11,451 bases of DNA. It comes from PALSA-1296 sp038210275 (GTDB lineage Bacteria > Bacteroidota > Ignavibacteria > Palsa-1295). The notes beneath the pieces were generated by a model, which saw only the letters and a program-made list of their open reading frames with translations, was not told the DNA's origin and did not search any database. The DNA is taken from NCBI GenBank assembly GCA_038210275.1, contig JBBQWV010000032.1, positions 1-11,451 on the forward strand. Reading direction: 5' to 3'. Shown piece after piece: positions 7,221 to 11,451 of the stretch. The translations under genes were made by a program, and so were the position numbers. How positions within the stretch are numbered: the stretch's first letter is position 1; each line of letters starts with the position of its first letter.

Positions 7221-7228
7221 TAACTTTG
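7221..7228 (+). promoter_or_regulatory. Candidate Bacteroidota-type -7 promoter element for the 1273-residue gene
   Basis: TAACTTTG matches TAnnTTTG exactly. There is no good TTTG at the -33 position (the sequence near 7197 is TTCA). Initiation near 7235 would give a leader of about 240 bases carrying the whole inverted-repeat element. A promoter downstream of that element cannot be excluded. Confidence 0.4.
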
Positions 7229-7293
7229 AACGTCTAAATCGTTCTTGCTCAATAGGGGGTAGTTCTTGCATAGGAAAGAACATTCTTAAAAAT

Positions 7294-7393
7294 GTCATTG
7301 CGAACGCAGTGAAGCAATCTAAAATGTCAATTTTATATAGAATTTGAGCGTTTAGATTGCTTCGTCGTCCGCAAGCGGACTCCTCGCAATGAC
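7294..7393. mobile_element. 100-bp inverted-repeat element (REP/MITE-like, non-coding)
   Basis: The outer arms GTCATTGCGA (7294-7303) and TCGCAATGAC (7384-7393) are exact reverse complements. Inside them GAAGCAATCTAAA (7311-7323) pairs exactly with TTTAGATTGCTTC (7351-7363), enclosing a 27-base AT-rich loop. The right half also holds a nested hairpin, GTCCGC/GCGGAC at 7367-7380. CATTGCGA...GAAGCAATC core words of this kind occur as dispersed intergenic palindromes in many unrelated bacterial genomes. The element has no open frame, so any movement would need a transposase in trans. I see no clear target-site duplication at its ends. It lies between a candidate promoter and the large gene. Confidence 0.8.
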
Positions 7394-7458
7394 GTGCTTT
7401 CTAAATCATACTACAACTAAATAGGGGCACATTGTAGCCTTAAGATAGGTTTACAAAT

Positions 7459-7463
7459 AGGAG
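7459..7463 (+). promoter_or_regulatory. Shine-Dalgarno AGGAG deciding the start at 7473
   Basis: AGGAG ends nine bases before ATG 7473, the strongest ribosome site in the window. It supports this start over the later in-frame ATGs at 7512 and 7515, which sit closer to the hydrophobic signal core but have only AAAGG upstream. Confidence 0.65.
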
Positions 7464-7472
7464 TTTTGTGTC

Positions 7473-10400
7473 ATGTTGTCATCTGTGTTTAAATATTCGC
7501 CAAAAGGTAAAATGATGAACGGCTTACGTTCCACCGGAAAGATGATCGGCAATTTTGCCGTCGTCGCATTCTTTTTTTCTGCCATTCTTTCAACCGGTTT
7601 TTTCACGTCGGAAGCGAAGGCGCAGACTACGACAAACAATCAATATATTTGGGCAGAGATTGACCCATCTAATGGCTGGGTCACTGTCCGACTTCCTCCG
7701 GGGCGGGCAACTGATCCACAGTTGTCATTTCAAAACAAGAGTTATTTTACTTGCCAGGTCGGTCCTACATACTATACGAATAATGAAGTCATTGCTCCTT
7801 TTCCTGCAAATGCAAAACGTCTGAACGACGGGGTAACAGTCAAGATCGCCGATACCCTCCGCACCACATGGGCGAATAAAAATGGCGTGGATATTATTCA
7901 AGATGTATATCCTGTTGCCTTCACCAAGAGCGGACAGATCGTCTATAAATGGAAAATTTTTAATAAAAGTGGTACTTTCGTCGGCGTGCAGTGCCAATAT
8001 TTACAGGATGTTCAGATCACTGACCCTCCTTCACTGCAGCAGCCTAACTCCAATGACGGACCGATTATTCTCACCCGTTGGACGTATAAAGCTGCATGGG
8101 AGACCTTTCCTTCTAACGGACAGACTCTACCATGGTTTTACATTGGTTTTCTTTACGATTTACCAAATGCGAATTCATTTAATCCCGGATTAAGTGCTAT
8201 GGGATATTTGGATTATGGTGCACCGCTAAATTTGATAAAACCTACGAGTCTTACGATTGGTGACTGGTACATTATGGCAAATACAATTTTTGGTGTTAAT
8301 CCGTCATGGCCCGGCAACGGAACATCTTATGGCTCTCCCGCAGATAATGCTGTCCTTACCGTTTTTCCTCCGAATGGAGTTCAAGCAGGTAAGACGCTTG
8401 AGATCGGAAGAACGTCTTACGGAACAGGTGAGTACGAGAGGTGCGTAGGCACACTTTTCTCAGTCGTTTTTTACCCCCATCATTTTGTCTGGGACAAAAC
8501 TATTCTACCTAACGGAGGTTATATACCGGACTCTATTCATATAGAAAAGTATGTTTTTAATGCCCTTAATACTGCCTCTCCGAATACGAAGATCACTCTG
8601 AATTTAAAGAATTCACTTTTCATTACTGATAGCCTTGGCAAGAAAAACATCTCGCAATCTCAGGTTCAGCCTCCGGCTCCGAGCACCGGTACATTTATTA
8701 ACGCCGGCAGCGTTGGGTATTTCGATTGGTGGATTCGCGCCGATCCGAGAGTGCTCTGTAAGGCTCCGGGCACACTTCTTGATACATTGCGATTTACCGG
8801 AACGTGCGGAATCTGTCCGCCTGCATTTTTAAATTCACTAGGGGGCGATGAATGTGATCTGCCGATCTACATTGATTGTGCAGAATTAGATCAGGATGCG
8901 CCGGAATACTCTGATACATTAGCGGACGACTGCCATTCTCAAAGTGTGAATGTTCATGACTGGCGCAAGACTGATAGAGGCTTGCAAAGCATTACATGGA
9001 AGCCTCAGGCTGGGACTGATCCTACGAAGTTCACCATCACTGTTCAACCTCCAGTAGCTGCTTGTTATAATGATAAGGTGAATCATATTGTCACAGTTAC
9101 AAAATCAACTTCAAATGCAGATTCAACCGTAAAGGGTTGCTTTGATTTTACTTTTACAGATTGTATAGGGCATGTAAGCTCGGAATCAGTTTGTCTGAAA
9201 GCTTGCAAGGTAGTTTCTAATCCGGATCTTCTACCCCCTTTCTTTACTCTTAATCAACGATCAGGAAGTTTTGATGGGTCAGATTGCAATAACCGACGTG
9301 ACTCTTTTGTCGTCACTGATAGTACAAAGTATGATGCCGGAATTGATAGCGTAAAAGTTATTCCCGGTACAGATGATAATATGCAATTGAATCTCCTGTC
9401 ATTCTCGAAATGTTCGCCGATCGCACATTTCAGCGTTAGCGTTCAGGATTCGATGAAGGATGGAAGTATCTGCATCCGCGCAAGTGATTGCTCACCGAAG
9501 CATAATTATACTGATACGTGTTTCCACTATTGCACGATCAAAGATACTCTTGCCCCAAGAATCACGATCACGAAAGATCCAACAAGATCGGGAAAATGGT
9601 TTGTTCAAGTGAAGGAAGACTCAGCATGGGATAGAGGTATTGATACTATTTATATCGTAGGAGCCACTCCTTCTATTACGCCGCAGTTCGTTCTAAGATC
9701 AAATTATTCGTACGGGGCACTTCAGTATGGCTTTCCTGTGGTTTCTACCGATACAACTCAGACAAGTTCATTCTGTGTCGAAGCGAAGGATCTTGCCGGA
9801 AACAGAAGCAAATCAAATATTGCTTGCGGATCGCAGGGAGTGGGAAGAGATTCACTTTGTCCGAATATTCTGATCAATCCTGATCCGAAGACAAACCCGA
9901 CTTCAGTGATGGTTGATGTCAATGATATTCATTATCTTAACCCTCCGACCAATACGGATCTTTATGTATGGGATTCAGGCGTTGATTCGGTTTGGGCTGA
10001 CCCAAGCAATGGAATGAGCGCACCGAGCTTGCCGATCTCTGGACTGGGACGTATGACAATACCGCCATTTAAAATATCAGTGAGCGATACGACGCAGATC
10101 GATTCTGTTGCCTGTATCACGATTCATGCCAAAGATAAAAAAGGCAATGAATGCACTGCAACGTATTGCTATCCCTATACGCCGGATAGCAAACCGCCGG
10201 TTATCACCATTCGGTATAACCCTGCAAATAAATCGCAGGTACTCGGAACTGTGACAGATAATGCAAATATATTTGATCGCGGATTAAAGTCGATCATTAC
10301 ATCGAATGAAATTAATCTTACGTCAATATCTCTTGGTAATCTCGCCGGAGCAAAGATCATTGATCTTGGATTGCCAACTCCGCAGATCACCAGAGCCAAT

Positions 10401-11294
10401 CTCGATCAATCATCATCTTTGACTCTGACGGCAGTTGATCTTTGGGGTAGCACTCCGCCATATTCGGCGATCAATCATACTGCTTCGGTGGATTTCTATT
10501 TCTTCGTGCAGGATTTTGCAATGAAGAAAGCTGTTCAGCCTGATCAAGGCTCGACGTTCTACATCCCTGTTTATTTCGTTAAGAACGATAACTTCCCTGT
10601 ATCGCTCAAGAGAATCACAGACTTCACCTTCAGCTTTTCGATATCAGGTGATGTAAACTCGATCACCTTCGATCATGTTGCTACTGCTGATCCTGCAACT
10701 ATTGGTTGGACGCTTACTCCGACAATCAACGGAACATCTGTCACCATCACCGGCTCAATGGCTCCATCGGGTGCGCCGCTTGCTGCTGCTGTGACATCGA
10801 ATACATCGGATTCACTGGTCTTGATCTATTTCAAAGCAACGAAGGATCAATCGGTGCGTCAGGCTTCGATCATTATTGATTCGATACAATTCAATAAAGG
10901 ACGCGATACGCTCTATGTCGGAACCAGCGCCACAGCGCTAATGCCTGCTCCGTACGGAAATCTTTCGGGTTCAAATATCGTGATCACAGGAGCGTGCTCT
11001 CCGAAGATTACGACGGATAATCTTCATCCGACGTCGGTATCGCTTGATCCGCCGCATCCGAATCCGTTCTCGCGTACAACGACTTTTAATTACACCGTTG
11101 CCGAGGATGGACCTGTCAGATTCGCCATCTATGACGAGCTTGGCAAAGAGGTTGCACGTATCGTCAATCAAGATCAGAAGCAGGGAAGTTATACCGTAAC
11201 CTTTGATGCATCAACTCTGAGCGGCGGTAGCTACGTAGCGCGTCTGCAATCGGGCAATACCGTGCTTTCCCGCAGAATCGGCGTTGAGAGATAA
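7473..11294 (+). CDS. Large multidomain secreted protein with Cys-rich repeats, possible cohesin-like domain and T9SS type A sorting domain
   Basis: This encodes a 1273-residue exported protein. The signal peptide has a long basic N-region, a hydrophobic core at about 27-43 and likely cleavage after AKA at 50. Residues 51-450 form a region I do not recognise. Five modules follow, each marked by a D-x-G-hydrophobic-x-[ST]-hydrophobic motif: DRGLQSI at 501, DAGIDSV at 621, DRGIDTI at 720, DSGVDSV at 834 and DRGLKSI at 935. Most modules end in a Cys-containing stretch such as IRASDC, VEAKDLAGN or IHAKDKKGN, which suggests disulfide-stapled Ig-like domains. Residues about 1026-1150 resemble a cohesin-type beta-sandwich (IPVYF, FTFSFSI, SLVLIYFKAT). 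Residues 1186-1273 are a sorting tail: HPNPFSRTTTFNY, FAIYDELGKEVARI, LSGGSYVARL and final RRIGVER. The role is probably surface-attached or released, structural or adhesive; no catalytic site was seen. Confidence 0.88.
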   Translation: MLSSVFKYSPKGKMMNGLRSTGKMIGNFAVVAFFFSAILSTGFFTSEAKAQTTTNNQYIWAEIDPSNGWVTVRLPPGRATDPQLSFQNKSYFTCQVGPTYYTNNEVIAPFPANAKRLNDGVTVKIADTLRTTWANKNGVDIIQDVYPVAFTKSGQIVYKWKIFNKSGTFVGVQCQYLQDVQITDPPSLQQPNSNDGPIILTRWTYKAAWETFPSNGQTLPWFYIGFLYDLPNANSFNPGLSAMGYLDYGAPLNLIKPTSLTIGDWYIMANTIFGVNPSWPGNGTSYGSPADNAVLTVFPPNGVQAGKTLEIGRTSYGTGEYERCVGTLFSVVFYPHHFVWDKTILPNGGYIPDSIHIEKYVFNALNTASPNTKITLNLKNSLFITDSLGKKNISQSQVQPPAPSTGTFINAGSVGYFDWWIRADPRVLCKAPGTLLDTLRFTGTCGICPPAFLNSLGGDECDLPIYIDCAELDQDAPEYSDTLADDCHSQSVNVHDWRKTDRGLQSITWKPQAGTDPTKFTITVQPPVAACYNDKVNHIVTVTKSTSNADSTVKGCFDFTFTDCIGHVSSESVCLKACKVVSNPDLLPPFFTLNQRSGSFDGSDCNNRRDSFVVTDSTKYDAGIDSVKVIPGTDDNMQLNLLSFSKCSPIAHFSVSVQDSMKDGSICIRASDCSPKHNYTDTCFHYCTIKDTLAPRITITKDPTRSGKWFVQVKEDSAWDRGIDTIYIVGATPSITPQFVLRSNYSYGALQYGFPVVSTDTTQTSSFCVEAKDLAGNRSKSNIACGSQGVGRDSLCPNILINPDPKTNPTSVMVDVNDIHYLNPPTNTDLYVWDSGVDSVWADPSNGMSAPSLPISGLGRMTIPPFKISVSDTTQIDSVACITIHAKDKKGNECTATYCYPYTPDSKPPVITIRYNPANKSQVLGTVTDNANIFDRGLKSIITSNEINLTSISLGNLAGAKIIDLGLPTPQITRANLDQSSSLTLTAVDLWGSTPPYSAINHTASVDFYFFVQDFAMKKAVQPDQGSTFYIPVYFVKNDNFPVSLKRITDFTFSFSISGDVNSITFDHVATADPATIGWTLTPTINGTSVTITGSMAPSGAPLAAAVTSNTSDSLVLIYFKATKDQSVRQASIIIDSIQFNKGRDTLYVGTSATALMPAPYGNLSGSNIVITGACSPKITTDNLHPTSVSLDPPHPNPFSRTTTFNYTVAEDGPVRFAIYDELGKEVARIVNQDQKQGSYTVTFDASTLSGGSYVARLQSGNTVLSRRIGVER

Positions 11295-11309
11295 GGGGAT
11301 GATAGGTTT

Positions 11310-11372
11310 GAGTTATGAGTTTTGAATTTTGAGTTAAAAACTCAAAACTCAAAACTCAAAATTCATAACTCC
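11310..11372. repeat. 63-bp hairpin built entirely of heptad repeats (GAGTTTT/AAACTCA type)
   Basis: Nine consecutive 7-base units run in one unbroken register: GAGTTAT, GAGTTTT, GAATTTT, GAGTTAA, AAACTCA three times, AAATTCA and TAACTCC. The left arm (11310-11335) pairs with the right arm (11346-11371) over 26 positions. As RNA there is one G-U wobble and one A-C mismatch, with a 10-base loop. It starts 15 bases after the stop of the large gene and could act as a transcript-end or stability hairpin, but it has few GC pairs and no T-tract after it. Confidence 0.8.
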
Positions 11373-11410
11373 AACATCAGCCATTGTCCGCCCAAGGCTT
11401 TAAGTATTTT

Positions 11411-11414
11411 GGAG
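11411..11414 (+). promoter_or_regulatory. Shine-Dalgarno of the last, partial gene
   Basis: GGAG lies eight bases before ATG 11423. It sits in the loop of a small 5-bp inverted repeat (AGTAT 11403-11407, ATACT 11415-11419), which would display rather than hide it. The inverted repeat may be chance. Confidence 0.5.
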
Positions 11415-11422
11415 ATACTGCT

Positions 11423-11451
11423 ATGAAAAACATACTACGTTTCGCCATCCT
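11423..11451 (+). CDS. Start of a further gene, likely an exported protein (3' end outside window)
   Basis: ATG 11423 opens a frame reading MKNILRFAI before the window ends. The start has a good ribosome site. The basic residues (Lys2, Arg6) followed by hydrophobic residues fit the beginning of a signal peptide. It lies 128 bases after the large cargo gene on the same strand, separated by the heptad hairpin. Nothing can be said about function from nine residues. Confidence 0.55.

Larger units (their letters stand above)
7144..7472. other. Repeat-rich 329-bp spacer before the large cargo gene
   Basis: In order it contains an AGTTCTT-type heptad array ending in a 20-bp palindrome (7151-7185), a candidate promoter (7221-7228), a 6-bp inverted repeat GTTCTT/AAGAAC at 7262-7267 and 7276-7281, a 100-bp inverted-repeat element (7294-7393), and a strong Shine-Dalgarno at 7459-7463. 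I found no coding sequence that looks real. Confidence 0.7.

Noticed and set aside
11310..11372. CRISPR-like array
   Set aside because: The units are seven bases, contiguous, with no spacers, and fold back on themselves.
1..11451. tRNA, rRNA, insertion sequence with transposase, CRISPR-Cas or core T9SS genes
   Set aside because: I looked for these across the window and saw no supporting motifs or proteins; only T9SS cargo tails and a PorE-like protein are present.

Overview
The window looks like chromosomal DNA from a non-photosynthetic member of the Bacteroidota/Chlorobiota (FCB) group, perhaps an Ignavibacteria- or Kapabacteria-like organism. The genus cannot be fixed from this sequence. 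The evidence is two proteins with type IX secretion (T9SS) type A C-terminal sorting domains, an OmpA protein with PD40 propeller and carboxypeptidase-regulatory-like domains resembling PorE, several outer-membrane barrels or lipoproteins, weak or absent Shine-Dalgarno sites at several genes, and good matches to the Bacteroidota -7 promoter motif TAnnTTTG in three spacers. Nearly everything encoded is predicted to act in the cell envelope or outside the cell.

Layout: 2-238 (+) is the 3' end of an AT-rich beta-barrel gene. It converges on a solitary VWA-domain gene (278-1828, -). A divergent spacer (1829-2006) carries a heptad repeat and a promoter motif. A lipoprotein gene (2007-2753, +) and a secreted Asp-box propeller protein with a T9SS tail (2808-4301, +) follow. 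After a 185-bp spacer come the OmpA/PD40 gene (4487-6292, +) and, 26 bp on, an outer-membrane barrel gene (6319-7143, +), which probably form one operon. A 329-bp spacer is packed with repeats: heptads, a 20-bp palindrome, and a 100-bp inverted-repeat element with a nested hairpin. Next is a 1273-residue multidomain T9SS cargo protein (7473-11294, +) with five Cys-rich repeats, a possible cohesin-like domain and a sorting tail. A 63-bp hairpin made wholly of heptads follows, then the start of another exported protein (11423-11451, +, cut by the window edge).

How the parts fit (inference): the two sorting-tail proteins would cross the inner membrane by Sec and the outer membrane by T9SS. The OmpA/PD40 protein would anchor to peptidoglycan beneath the outer membrane, probably near its co-encoded barrel. 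No core T9SS gene (PorK/L/M/N, Sov, PorV) is seen here.

The least explained signal is non-coding. Three different seven-base tandem repeats occupy three separate spacers, and one fills almost the whole predicted 5' leader of the VWA gene.
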